This document shows positions 12,341 through 29,067 of a stretch of DNA of 64,000 nt, piece after piece. Every line of letters starts with the position of its first letter. Position 1 is the first letter of the stretch. Made by a program: the position numbers and the translations under genes. Source of the stretch: Eleginops maclovinus (lineage: Eukaryota > Chordata > Actinopteri > Perciformes > Eleginopidae). The notes beneath the pieces were generated by a model that was given only the letters and a program-made list of their open reading frames with translations, made no database searches and was not told where the DNA came from. The stretch spans positions 2,004,329 through 2,068,328 of the forward strand of contig NC_086358.1 in NCBI RefSeq assembly GCF_036324505.1. The letters run 5' to 3'.

Positions 12341-13224
12341 TAAACAGGTCATTACACGGACCAATGAGAAGAGATGAGACCCCTCGCAATCTCAGGAGTT
12401 ACTCTCGTAGATGAAGTGGTGTTAGGAGAGCTCAGTGAAAGTTCCAAGAGAAATGGTTGATGATTGATCTCTGGTGTATTATGAGGCAGTTACAATACAA
12501 GATATATGATTTACTGTGAGCTCATTGGAAAACTATTAAAAGTGCTGGTGCTTTGGTTTCAAACAAGCTTCAAAGTGCTTAAATTAAGTGTGTGTGTGTG
12601 TGTGTTGGTTTAATGCCAAAGTTACAGGCAAAACAAGTGGGATTTGAGTGTGTGACGGAAGATATGCTGTCCGGATATCAATAGGGAGTTGTTCCACCAT
12701 TTTGGAGCCAGGATATCCAACAGGCGTGATTTTAAGTCCTTTAAATCTTCAGTTTTAATAAATACACGGCAGGATTGTGGTGCTCCCTTTAGGGTAAAGC
12801 AGCAGTCTTAGGACAAACTTGGACAGCGGAGGAATCACACATCCACATCAAACCCGGAGGAAGTGTGTGAGTTTGAATATAATCAATCTCCTGTGAGCTT
12901 TCCCACCGTGTCCTGGAGCTTATCAGGACTATCTTGTAAATCCCGTCAGCCATCTCCACACTAAGCCCTCACTCAGTCTCATGGTGACTTAACAGAAGCA
13001 CTCTGCGACCCGCCGGCCACTTTGTGTGATCAAAGATAACAAGTTTCCGGAGGAGAGCAGGGGGGGCAAGCTATCCATAGAGAGAGAGAAGCCTCGAGGA
13101 CAGCTTTGATCCGACAAAACCTTCCCATCAAAGCACCGCCGACAGCATCCACTCAGAGTGTATTTGTGGGGTGACAGCAGGTCGAGAGTGACAGATGGAG
13201 AGGTACATTGACGTCTTTTTGTAG
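12341..13224. other. Intronic, nothing recognised
   Basis: A short TG run at 12590-12604; otherwise no gene or repeat that I can name. Confidence 0.35.
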
Positions 13225-13340
13225 GTTGACCCGGAAGTAAGCATCACAAGGGCTTTCTCAACAAAACGTCAATGGGATTCTCCGACTGGATTTTGGATTA
13301 TTGCAGAAAATAATCTCTTTAATAATGTTTGAATTAAAAA
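13225..13340 (+). repeat. Left flank of the 72-bp-array carrier element
   Basis: The segment containing CAATGGGAT and TTTTGGATTATTGCAGAAAA recurs at 43102-43222, and in related form on the other strand at 55119-55245, each time next to a 72-bp array. The array therefore appears to be part of a longer dispersed element. Confidence 0.65.
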
Positions 13341-13812
13341 GCTAATGTTGGGCTATAAAGGAACTACAGCACGGTCACATGACTTCACCTCACCACCGTT
13401 AAGCTAAAGAAGGCTAATGTTGGGCTATAGAGGAACTACAGCACGGTCACATGACTTCACGTCACCACCGCTAAGCTAAAGGAGGCTAATGTTGGGTTAT
13501 AAAGGAACTACAGCACGGTCACATGACTTCACGTCACCACCGCTAAGCTACAGCACGGTCACATGACTTCACGTCACCACCGCTAAGCTAAAGGAGGCTA
13601 ATGTTGGGCTATAAAGGAACTACAGCACGGTCACATGACTTCACGTCACCACCGCTAAGCTAAAGGAGGCTAATGTTGGGCTATAAAGGAACTACAGCAC
13701 GGTCACATGACTTCACGTCACCACCGCTAAGCTAAAGGAGGCTAATGTTGGGCTATAAAGGAACTACAGCAAGGTCACATGACTTCACGTCACCACCGCT
13801 AAGCTAAAGGCT
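13341..13812 (+). repeat. 72-bp minisatellite, array B1 (about 6.5 copies)
   Basis: The unit contains CTAAGCTAAAGGAGG, CTAATGTTGGGCTATAAAGG, AACTACAGCACGGTCACATG and ACTTCACGTCACCACCG. One unit near 13540-13560 is internally shortened (GCTAAGCTACAGCACGG), lacking about 30 bp. The right flank runs to an AGAATAGGGCCTCTTTAAA motif at 13963-13981. Confidence 0.97.
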
Positions 13813-15626
<1,814 letters not shown>

Positions 15627-16162
15627 GTCGGGAACAAATTACCCACATCCTGTAATCAGTGAAGGCTGCTTGCAAGGTTGATGAACGCTCTCGATACGTC
15701 TGCATGTTTTACGCTGATCAGAAATGCATCTAGTTCAGTGCATATATTAATGAGACTGCAAACAACATGATCACATGTTGCTGCACAAGTTACTATGACA
15801 ACATGTGTGTGCAACAAGTGTCTACACTTAAAAAAAGGATCCGATACAGTATGCAAACGTTTGGTGATTTTAGAGCTATCTATGTATTAAACCTCAAACT
15901 TTATGCATGCATTTCAGAATATGTGCTCATGTGTCTGTTGTACGTCAATGGGTTTCTACATAAGGGCCTTTAATTGTGCAATTGCACTTTTTTTTTTAAT
16001 GAAAAATATGGTATGAGGGCACTTCCCGCCAAAATTAAGCCCCGCCCACTTTCTGGAGAAAGTCCTGCATCAGAGCGAAGTGTAAACTAATAGTGTCTTC
16101 AGGTCTTGAAGCTGCTGAGTCATATATTGCACCTCAAACAACAAATAGATCCAGAGCTCCGG

Positions 16163-16440
16163 TTCCTTTACTCCCTCTCCAGAAAAAAGGAGAGTGAAAG
16201 AAAGGATCAGAAATCTCAGTCTCAGGGTCAGCCTGCTGCCTGCCACTCGTCCCCCGCAGACCCACCGGACATCCATCCCCTATTTATTCTCCGGAAGCTG
16301 TCTCTGCCGTCTGACCAGACATCTGACCCCATCTGCATATCTCTGGACTCGTTAAACCGTTTCAGACCAACAGAGATATTGTTTTCTGGCATCACTTTAA
16401 CATTTTACGGGGAGAATCTGCATTTTGAGGTTGAAGGCGC
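16163..16440 (+). repeat. Dispersed repeat R, copy 1
   Basis: About 280 bp closely matches 40138-40416 in the same orientation. Shared words include CTCTCCAGAAAAAAGGAGAG, CAGCCTGCTGCCTGCCACTC, CATCTGACCCCATCTGCATA and TTTTACGGGGAGAATCTGCA. Copy 1 has a 133-codon open frame over 16106-16507 on the plus strand; copy 2 does not keep it intact. The class is unknown. Confidence 0.85.
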
Positions 16441-17170
16441 AGAGACCCTGTTGCCAGATGAGGACAGAACCCTGATAGGTTCTTTTGTGTCTGTTACATT
16501 GCCATGATGAACATAAATGCTCATGTAAAATATTGTGCATTTCCCCTTCTTAACAGGACATTTTATGCACATTTGTAAGTTCATATTGTATTCCTTCCTC
16601 TACTAATCAAGGATTTCGCACACTGATTCTCACTCCTAGACCTAGTCGTAGTTTAGGATGAAAAACATCCTCTGGATCTCCTTCAGTCTTTAAATCTCAG
16701 ACAGCCGATCAGTTTTAGAGATCCTTCTTTTCCAGACAATCCTCCAACTTGTCCATCTCAGTAGAGGCAGGCTGTGGGGGTCTGATGCAGTATGTACGGT
16801 GTCATGTGATAGCTGAATATGCACAGTGGGCCAGGGTTTGCCCAGACTCTGTCACGTAGCTTTCAGTCATTTGACACCCGACATGGTTTTTATTCTCCTG
16901 CCTATTTCATGTTCCCTGGATCTGCCTGGTGTGACCTAAAGCCTGCGTTATGGATTCCTCACACTAAAGCAGACATGTGTGTATACATATACATATGACT
17001 GCAGGTCTTATAGAAGCGTACTGGATGTTTCCTTCTTCGTAAATGACCTTGGTGGTGGTATACCATTACCAGCTCTAAGGAAAAAATAGAATCAACTTCA
17101 GAAAAGAGGTTTTTGTTGGTTTGTTTTGATGTATAATCATGACCACAAATATACTTATATACAGTTTATA
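16441..17170. other. Intronic, nothing recognised
   Basis: Unique-looking sequence; no gene evidence. Confidence 0.35.
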
Positions 17171-17936
17171 GAGAGGACTCTTTAAAGTAGAGACACTACA
17201 TACTGATATACACCTGAACATCAGCAGGAGAGGACTCTTTAAAGTAGAGACACTACATACTGATATACACCTGAACATCAGCAGGAGAGGACTCTTTAAA
17301 GTAGAGACACTACATACTGATATACACCTGAACATCAGCAGGAGAGGACTCTTTAAAGTAGAGACACTACATACTGATATACACCTGAACATCAGCAGGA
17401 GAGGACTCTTTAAAGTAGAGACTCTACATACAGATATACACCTGAACATCAGCAGGAGAGGACTCTTTAAAGTAGAGACACTACATACTGATATACACCT
17501 GAACATCAGCAGGAGAGGACTCTTTAAAGTAGAGACACTACATACTGATATACACCTGAACATCAGCAGGAGAGGACTCTTTAAAGTAGAGACACTACAT
17601 ACTGATATACACCTGAACATCAGCAGGAGAGGACTCTTTAAAGTAGAGACACTACATACTGATATACACCTGAACATCAGCAGGAGAGGACTCTTTGAAG
17701 TAGAGACGCTACATACTGATATACACCTGAACATCAGCAGGAGAGGACTCTTTAAAGTAGAGACACTACATACTGATATACACCTGAACATCAGCAGGAG
17801 AGGACTCTTTAAAGTAGAGACACTACATACTGATATACACCTGAACATCAGCAGGAGAGGACTCTTTAAAGTAGAGACACTACATACTGATATACACCTG
17901 AACATCAGCAGGAGAGGACTCTTTAAAGTAGAGACT
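17171..17936 (-). repeat. 57-bp minisatellite, array A2 (about 13.4 copies)
   Basis: Same unit as array A1 in the opposite orientation. The copies are nearly identical, with scattered CTCTAC/CACTAC variants. False long ORFs arise because the unit is 19 codons. Confidence 0.97.
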
Positions 17937-18167
17937 GATATTATATGCATAGTTTTTAAAATGCTTAGCCACTCAGGAGGTATTTCTAATTAACCCAATT
18001 AAAATAATATAATGCAATCTAAAGATGATAGTGTTTCACAGACATGTAAAACTTTCTGTGCATAATTAGTTTTTCCCTTACAGTCTTTCTTCACGAAGAT
18101 TAGTCAGAAATAATTAATGAACAGACATAATTGCATCCCGTCAATCACCATCCCTTCTTTCTCCTCT

Positions 18168-18189
18168 CACACACACACACACACACACC
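18168..18189. repeat. (CA)n microsatellite, short
   Basis: CA run of about 22 bp. Confidence 0.9.
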
Positions 18190-18337
18190 TTGGCGTTCTG
18201 ATAGGGGTTTTTAATGTGAGGCAGAGGGTCGTTACTAATGCATGACGCACCCTCTCGCCTCTGAAAGCGTTTGAACAAAAGCTCTGAGCGCCTCGTTTCA
18301 GACACAGAAGGACAGGTGTTTGGCTTTGTTTATTGAC

Positions 18338-20754
<2,417 letters not shown>

Positions 20755-20930
20755 ATAAAGTAGAAATGTTCTGCTCATTCTACGGTTCATATTAGTATGA
20801 AGTGCCTGATCAGGAAGCTCTTCATTCTGCTCATACTGCCTGTGCTGCAGCAACTCTATTTTCACCCTGAAACCAGAGTTCAGTCTTCTCTGATTGGTTA
20901 GCTGGCTGGTTCTGAGTGCACTTCTTGTAA
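20755..20930 (-). repeat. Array-free copy of the 57-bp carrier element
   Basis: Read on the minus strand, CCAGCTAACCAATCAGAG, then GGGTGAAAA, then GCTGCAGCACAGGCAGTATG parallels the left flank of array A3 (51290-51390). It is followed by diverged single-copy sequence where the array would be. Confidence 0.6.
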
Positions 20931-21856
20931 TTGTGTGTATACTCTTAACGATGTGCCCGTCATTCACACACAGATACCCGCCGAGCTATCAGGCCAAGCA
21001 CTGGTCCGACCATCAGGACCGACCGGGGCTCAGCATCTCGCCGAAGGACATGACGGGAGGCAGCGCTGCAATTAGTGGACAATCTGCTGAGCCTGCTGAG
21101 CTACAGCCATCAGCTACAGAGAAGAGGCACCAGGAAATGTGCTTCATACTCTTTATTCTGCACTAAAATGGTCTTTAGCTTTTGTGTTTTGACCGTTTAT
21201 TTAATTGTATGGACAATATACTTCATTTAGATCGAATGAAACCTTAGCCTTGAATTAAAACATTTGAAGTACTTTGACTGGATCAGAAGAACATTTCTCA
21301 ATGGGTAATCATGGTATAACTCAACGTTTAAGGAGTATAGTGTTTTGAAACCATTCCAAATATTTATTGGCAGCACATAAGGAAACACCGATTAAAATGA
21401 TCTTGTGTTTTTTGTCAATTAGAGGAAATAACATCTTATTCTGACCTAAAAACACTTTGAAACGGGTCAGATTTGGCCCTAAAGACACCAGGAAGGTTCA
21501 AAGGTCTGAATCGTGTGATACTATATGACATGATATCTGCTTCTCTGGGATATAAGCCTCTTTATAAGCCTCAAGCTACTGTATAACAGCATATCAGAAC
21601 GCCACGGCTCCTTGGTCTTCTCATTTTCTACATTTTCAGACTTACAAGCAAAGAAAAATGTGACGACGCAACACAACAAATTCCTTCTATTGAGAAATGA
21701 GAGCATCAATTAGCGCCAATCAATTCCCCCGATGGACGTGCCACCAATATAAACCTCCTTCCACATTATAAAAAAGCCTCTGGGGAACATCCTGTACTCA
21801 CCTCCATTTTACTCAAGATAGCCTATCAGTGTTTCACCAGCATCATTCATTAAACA
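20931..21856. other. Intronic, nothing recognised
   Basis: No exon, RNA or repeat family could be named here. Confidence 0.3.
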
Positions 21857-21884
21857 GACACACACACACACACACACACACACA
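21857..21884. repeat. (CA)n microsatellite
   Basis: CA run of 28 bp. Confidence 0.93.
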
Positions 21885-21951
21885 GATAAGGATGGCATCA
21901 CTTGTTCACAGGCCAATCATTACAGAGTGGAGATAACAAACTGAAAGGGGA

Positions 21952-22454
<503 letters not shown>

Positions 22455-22492
<38 letters not shown>

Positions 22493-22515
22493 TGTATGTG
22501 TGTGTGTGTGTGTGT
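22455..22515. repeat. (TG)n microsatellite, imperfect
   Basis: TG run with two TATG interruptions. Confidence 0.95.
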
Positions 22516-22532
22516 CTGAGCAGGAGAGTGTG

Positions 22533-23155
22533 AAAGCAAAGTCACCACCGCTAAGCTAAAGGAGGCTAATGTTGGGCTATAAAGGAACTACAGCACGGTC
22601 ACATGACTTCACGGTCACCACCGCTAAGCTAAAGGCGGCTAATGTTGGGCTATAAAGGAACTACAGCACGGTCACATGACTTCACGTCACCACCGCTAAG
22701 CTAAAGGCGGCTAATGTTGGGCTATAAAGGAACTACAGCACGGTCACATGACTTCACGTCACCACCGCTAAGCTAAAGGCGGCTAATGTTGGGCTATAAA
22801 GGAACTACAGCACGGTCACATGACTTCACGTCACCACCGCTAAGCTAAAGGCGGCTAATGTTGGGCTATAAAGGAACTACAGCACGGTCACATGACTTCA
22901 GGTCACCACCGCTAAGCTAAAGGAGGCTAATGTTGGGCTATAAAGGAACTACAGCACGGTCACATGACTTCAGGTCACCACCGCTAAGCTAAAGGAGGCT
23001 AATGTTGGGCTATAAAGGAACTACAGCACGGTCACATGACTTCAGGTCACCACCGCTAAGCTAAAGGAGGCTAATGTTGGGCTATAAAGGAACTACAGCA
23101 CGGTCACATGACTTCACGTCACCACCGCTAAGCTAAAGGAGGCTAATGTTGGGCG
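22533..23155 (+). repeat. 72-bp minisatellite, array B2 (about 8.6 copies)
   Basis: Same unit and orientation as B1. It starts abruptly within a unit next to the TG tract and ends GGGCGTGATGACGTTTG. The same end (reverse complement) borders array B4 at about 53829-53845, so the right boundary of the carrier element is shared. Confidence 0.97.
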
Positions 23156-23175
23156 TGATGACGTTTGCTCGTATC

Positions 23176-23183
23176 ATGTAGAC
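23176..23183. repeat. 8-bp target-site duplication, left
   Basis: ATGTAGAC is repeated exactly at 25970-25977, flanking the hAT element. Eight bp is the hallmark of hAT insertion. Confidence 0.9.
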
Positions 23184-23730
23184 CAGGGGTCTCCAACCTT
23201 TTCCCCTCTGAGAGCTACCTCTAAAGAAAAAAAATTACGGAGAGCTACTTGTGTTTTATATCATGTGTAACATTTATTCACACCTATCTAAGTCCCTGAA
23301 TAAGGTTTCGTTTGGCACAAGCATATACGGAACATACATCCAACACTCACTATTTGTGTAAGAACATTAATACTCAAATTAAACTCAAAGTATGCATGTC
23401 AAAACATTTCTTTCTTTTTTCAACATATTTTTTTTGCATGAACATTTTCAAAATATTGGCAGCCAATACTCACACTCAAAATTCAGAAATGTAACTAAAT
23501 ATGTATCAGTATGCATGTCTATGCATTTCTTTCTTTTCAGCTATCACTGATAAACTCACATTTTTTGCATAACATTTACAAAACACTGACACTTTGTCCA
23601 AACATAACTCACACCTTTGAAATCACATAGGTTACTATTGATGTTGAACAATTATAACTTCTTAACTTTGTCCACATCACACTTTCAGTAATTTATTCAC
23701 TAGCCTACATATTCAGTCAAGCACCTTTAG

Positions 23731-25535
23731 TTAGTGAGATACCTGGCACTGCATGGTGCCAACAAGAGAGCTGTATGCTGGAATATACCCACTTAGGTTC
23801 ACTCTTATGGAGTCTTTCAAATGTTCATCTGTCAGTCTTGTTCTGAACTTAGATTTGATGACATTCATGTCAGAAAAAGAAGATTCACAGAGGTATGTAG
23901 ACCCAAACAAAGCAGCTGTCTTCAGAGCTGCTTGACAAAGATTCTTATAGTTTTCTGGCTCAACCAAGCTCCAGAAATGTTCAGCATGCTGTTGAGATTT
24001 CAGCCGTATGTCGTTTTGGAGGTTTAAAAGTTACATTTCCACAGGATCGATACAGAAAAGGTCTGCCATCTGCCCAGAAATCTGACTAATGTCCACATTC
24101 ATGAATGGGTTGGCAATTAATGTCACACAGGGCTCAAGTCTCTCAAAGTCTCTGAACCTGTCTGCAAACTCCCGGCCAAGCTTGATCAAGAGGTCACAGT
24201 ACTTCTCTGTGTTCAAAGCATCAGCTACCCCTGCATGGGTTTCCAAAACCTTTGTGACAGAGGGGAAATGCTGGAATCTTTGGCCTTCAACTGTTGGATG
24301 AAAAAAGCCAGTTTTGCGCTGAACGCGTTAACAGCACTGATCATGTTGCAGACGTCTTTCTCTTTACCTTGCAACTGTACGTTCAAGTTATTCATTTTCT
24401 CAGTTACATCTGTCAAAAACGCAAGATCAAGGACCCACACTGCATCAGATAACAAGGTGGTGTCCTCCCCCCTCTCTTCCAAGAAAATCTTGATTTCACC
24501 CAGCAAGGAAAGGAAACGTTGCAGTACTTTACCCTTACTGAGCCATCTGATGTCAGTGTGGAGCAGGAGATCTCCATAGGCCACAGTGCATACCTCCAGG
24601 AATTGCTTGAAGGTCCTGTGTTGCTTAGTCTTTGCTCTGATGGAGTTGATAATCTTGACAACCGGCTCCATGACATGTTCAAATCCCATGACCTTCGCGC
24701 ATAAAGCCTGTTGGTGAATTATGCAATGGTAGGCCAGAAATGGCGGAAACTCCGGGTCTGCTTTGCATCGGGCAATAAATCCAGAGTGACGACCTGTCAT
24801 CGCTGGTGCTCCGTCAGTGGTTATTGACACCAGCTTTTCAATAGGGATCTCCTGTTCCGTGAAGTAGTTCTTCACAGCATTGTAAATATCGACTCCCCTT
24901 GTTGTAGTTTTCAATGAAAGTAAAGTCAAAAACTCTTCATGCGCAGTGAAATCATCAAAAACCATGCGGATGAAAACAGCCAGCTGGGCTGTATCGCTTG
25001 CGTCAACAGATTCATCCAGCTGAATAGAAAACCATTTACACCTGTTAATGTCAGTTTTCCAACTGTCTTCCCGCATCCACAGCCAGTGCAGACACTCTCC
25101 TTGCCATTGTATTTGCACCAAGTTGTACATCAGCGAAAGCAGACAATATTTCTGTCTTACATTTAGGGTCCTTGAATAACGTTTCAGCCACCGCGGTCAT
25201 GGCCTCCTTTACAACACTGCCATCAGTGAAGGCCTTTTTGCGTTTTGTCAGGATGTGCGCCACTTTAAACGAAGCCTCCGTACAAGCAGTAGCCTTCTGT
25301 GCTGGTCTGGTAAAAACAGACTGCTGTCGTTGTAGCTGTATGTTCAGGTCCTTTATCTTTTCTTTTCGTAGATTGCTACCAGCGGGAAAGTTCCGTGAGA
25401 AGGTTCTGTGGACTGTGGTGAAATGGCGCTCCACATTGCATTTTTTACCGACCGCCACGCTTACTCCGCAGATCAAACAAACACACTTGTCCTTTACACT
25501 TGTGAAACAAAAGTCTATTTCCCAATTCTCGTGAA
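23731..25535 (-). pseudogene. hAT transposase pseudogene (ZBED5/SCAND3/GTF2IRD2-like)
   Basis: Decayed transposase, in order: a BED-like zinc-finger remnant (LICGVSVAV, then HFTTVH), the catalytic RNase-H-like core with LDESVDASD and TTDGAPAMTG, a CIIHQQALC segment, RWLSKGKVLQRF, and the C-terminal dimerisation region CESSFSDMNVIKSKFRTRL. The best-known relatives are domesticated vertebrate genes of the Charlie/ZBED type. Reading is broken by apparent frameshifts near 25478, 25065 and 24240 and by an in-frame TAA at 24031-24033. The piece from 25130 to 24225 is the longest intact segment (301 codons). I infer loss of function. The family assignment rests on motif wording, not on a search. Confidence 0.88.
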
Positions 25536-25589
25536 AAAAGTATGGTTTTCCGCCTCTTGTTGCATTCAGCGGCCATGGTCAAGCTAATG

Positions 25590-25720
25590 CTGCGTTCGGT
25601 GTTTGCCGTTTACATCAGAGGTCGGAGGTCGGAACTGGGAGTGACGTCACATTCGAGGTCGGAAAGTCGGAAAAGATGGACGCGCCTTGTTTACAGATTT
25701 AGCAATTACCTCGGATTAGC
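25590..25720. repeat. Possible nested repeat in hAT 5' region
   Basis: GCTGCGTTCGGTG followed by repeated GAGGTCGGA words resembles another fish interspersed repeat inside the hAT non-coding end. It could equally be the element's own subterminal repeat cluster. Confidence 0.3.
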
Positions 25721-25969
25721 ACTTGTTAGCAATACCGGTTGATAACAGCGCTCTGTGTCATATTTTGTGAAAACAAATATCGTAGCAACATATCTTCAGA
25801 TAGAAGATGAGCGGTACTTTATGCACAGGTGACAAATGAAATTGGCATATTCTGAAAATGTGTGTTTAAATCTTACAGTCTATGGTTTAAATGTAAACTA
25901 TTTGGCGAGCTACTTTGAAGGGGGCTGCGAGCGACTGGTAGCTCGCGAGCGACGTGTTGGAGACAGCTG

Positions 25970-25977
25970 ATGTAGAC
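25970..25977. repeat. 8-bp target-site duplication, right
   Basis: ATGTAGAC, matching 23176-23183. Confidence 0.9.
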
Positions 25978-28886
25978 AGTTGTTAGCAAAAACATTGCAA
26001 GCAACTCGAATATTTCTGTGTATGTCTCCTGCCTTGCCTCTCTTACATCTTGACGTGAAGAAAAAATGTGCTATGTTTTCACTCGAAGAGTTAATCCAAA
26101 CATGTGCGATAACCCTGTGACTTGGAGGGAGTAATCTACGTAGAGCTCCTGGATTTTTAGCATACTTTTTCTCCCCCTTACTGGCTGCCTCGCGCTCTCC
26201 TGTCTCCCATTAGACGTCAAACCGCTGACACTGGGAGTCTTGCAGCATGATAGATAAGGGTTTCTGAGAACGCACTGCAGCTGATGTCTCTGGGTAAAAT
26301 AGGTCACGTAATATTAAGTCAAACGGTGATATGATAATGTGGCATATGCAATTTGATGAGCTCTGTTCCTTCCTGCAGCCTTGAAGTATCACAAGTGTTT
26401 GCATAATTTACACGAGGTGCCCAGTGGCGATGAAACTTTTTTGCAGCTTGAGCGCCTTTCTCCGCAACACTCGGCTGCACACAGTCAGGATCGTTATGCA
26501 GAAAACAGAATATTGGATGCAGCTGCTTTGTCCTATTTTTGATGACCTGGTTTGGCTGCTGCCTGCTCAAAACAACTCGACGCAGAATCAAAAACGGCTT
26601 CACTCAATCATTTATATTTTCTTGTTTGTTGGCTCTTCAAGAAAGATATGAAGCTAGGTACCACTGTGGGACTTCCAAGAAAAAGCCCAACATCATCTGT
26701 TGATTCAGGAAAAACAACATGTTCTTACTTTCATCTTTCAAATCCCTCGAGAGGCATCGGACAGCATGACTCAGGAGCCACATATCAAATAGTTTCTCTC
26801 TGGTATAGAGCCACACAGTCAGGAGAAGGAGGTCATTTTTGAAGTTTGCTTTGGTTGTCAGCAGGATAACTGGTGATGTGAGAATATGGTTGAATGGGCA
26901 AAGGAGGAACCCAATGCCTTTGGGATTTAAGCAGAAACCCCCACATTTGTTTGCGTATTGTTATTGTTTGTGATTTCCGAGTAAAAAAAAGGATTTCTGT
27001 GTAAAATCTGCTCCCACTTCAGACCTTCACACACATCTGGGCGTTAAGCGGTTTCAATACCTGACAGTTATCCCGTCCGCACCAGTCGCATGTATTTCCT
27101 TCTTTGCTTTGCATGAAGGGAAACATGCTCTTCTGCCCCTCTGATGCAGTCATGTTTCTATGCAGTACTTCTACATTGGTTTCCCTAACTGGTTTGGACC
27201 CATTCACCGACAAGACGCTAGTGTCGAGATGAGACGACGACATCATAATTAATGTTTTGACGGTACATAGGTTGTTTGAATTAGAACTTACCTTTATTTA
27301 TAAGCGTTTTACTTTATTTTGTACGTTTCTTTTTATACTACTATAACTTTCGTAAATTTTCAGAAATAAATGACCACCAATCCCAGGTCTTTAACTGATT
27401 CCCCAAGGGCTTGGTTTTTAACTTGGCTTTTATTATTTAACAGTCTTTATTGATCATTTTATGAAATTATTTGAGTTTTTTTAGAACGTTTTTAACATTC
27501 CTCTATCCCCGAGAGCCAGAGCCTTTCCCAAACCTAACCCTAATAAGCTCTGTGGTTAAGACGGGCCTAAAGAAATGTAGGTATGTCAAATACATAAATA
27601 CCCTGACACACTACAGGTTGCAAACGTTGCACTTCTACACAACCACATTCCTATCATCCACCTCCACTTTCACATCTTTACTTTTCACCCTTTATATCAG
27701 AACACTACTCTATGCATTGGCACCAAACCTTGGCATTCACAAGTAATGACACCTTTTGCCTTCATAAAAAAGGAGAGAGTGTCACAGAGCAGATGTTGTG
27801 TTTGGGCTTAATGGTGAAATGGTCTACCAACATAAAAGTGTGTTCAGACCGAACGAGAGGCCAATTTTGGAGATGGTGCAATTGCAAAGTCAATGGAGCA
27901 ATCGTTGCATCATATTTCTCTCACTTCCTGTCTCCCTTTTGCAAGGGGGAGAAGAAGAAGACGGCCCTTAAAAAATACCCTCACGTAAAGCTAGCTTTGA
28001 CTTTTCTGTGTTAGTAATAATATATCATTTGGTGTCATAGTTACTCATGTTCTGTAACCTATCCAAATACCCACCACAGTCACATATTCCCTCACATAAA
28101 GCAGACCAATCATTATTACGAGGTCCAAAGGGTTAAAAGAAACACACACAACCATAATAATGCCTTCATTATGTTGCCATACTACAGTGTGGAAGCGGAT
28201 TATATCCAATTATGGATGCCAAGGGATGTAATAAAGTCAGCTAGGCTCATCGTGAGGCTGATCGTGTAGTTTCAGAACAAGAATCAAGGGAAAGCAATGA
28301 GGAAAATAGGCCATGTTTGTCCAGCATTTGTTTCCAAATTGTGTGGGATAGAACGAAACAAAGAGTGTGTTAATTGACGGTTTCCCAGATGGCTTTTCTT
28401 CGGTTTAAGCCAGGCTTGCTCCAGTGGGCCTCAATTAAGAACTTTTAAAGTCCTTATCAAACACAGAAAACATTTGTCCAACACACAGTACATAATACAG
28501 TTTAATGACAGGGTCAACTACACACACACTCTCTGGACCTGGCAGATACACAAAGCCTCACTCTGGTCCGATGGTTTGACTACAACTGCGCTCAGCTCAG
28601 CACAGACCCTGGCCACAGCTATGGAGTCCTGCTGACCAGGTGATAGGTGTCCTGATGTTAGAGGAGCCAGGCAGGAGACAAAGACAACAGTTTAGTCATT
28701 TCTTCCAAGGTGACTGAAATGGGTGACGCATCAGAGGAAAATTACATTGGATTCAAGTCAATGAAACTCAGAAAAAAGCGCTGGCTGCTGCAGAGATGGG
28801 AGGGGCTCGGCCGGAGACCAGACACCTGATCAGAAACAGGTAATAAGTCACTAGATAAAACCGTGCTGGTTACCTGGTTCTGCTCT
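25978..28886. other. Intronic, no gene seen
   Basis: Several open frames of 60-100 codons without domains, and no coherent exon structure. Confidence 0.35.
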
Positions 28887-29067
28887 CTTGCAGTAGGCTG
28901 GGTCCTGGAGGAGGTAACGCTAGCCCTGAGAAGCCCTACCTGGCGGGGCCATAGTGTGGAACCTGATGAAACTCTTTTTTGCAAACATCCTTCATCTCCA
29001 GTGGCTCGCCAGGTAGGGCTCTTCTCAGGGCCGGAGTTACCTCCTCCAGGACCCAGCCCACTGCAAG
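28887..29067. repeat. Foldback element: 59-nt imperfect inverted repeat
   Basis: Arms 28887-28945 and 29007-29067 are reverse complements with about four mismatches and a 2-nt indel, separated by a loop of about 61 nt. The arms include GGCTGGGTCCTGGAGGAGG. A transcript would form a long hairpin on either strand. No transposase or obvious target duplication was seen. Confidence 0.88.

Larger units (their letters stand above)
23184..25969 (-). mobile_element. hAT-superfamily DNA transposon (2786 bp, broken)
   Basis: The element is bounded by 14-bp terminal inverted repeats, CAGGGGTCTCCAAC at 23184 and GTTGGAGACAGCTG at 25956-25969 (12 of 14 paired). A perfect 8-bp target duplication ATGTAGAC flanks it. 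Subterminal GAGCTAC words occur near both ends, typical of this group. The internal transposase gene runs right to left and is disrupted. It sits about 20 bp right of array B2, so it inserted at or near the edge of the 72-bp carrier element. Confidence 0.92.
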
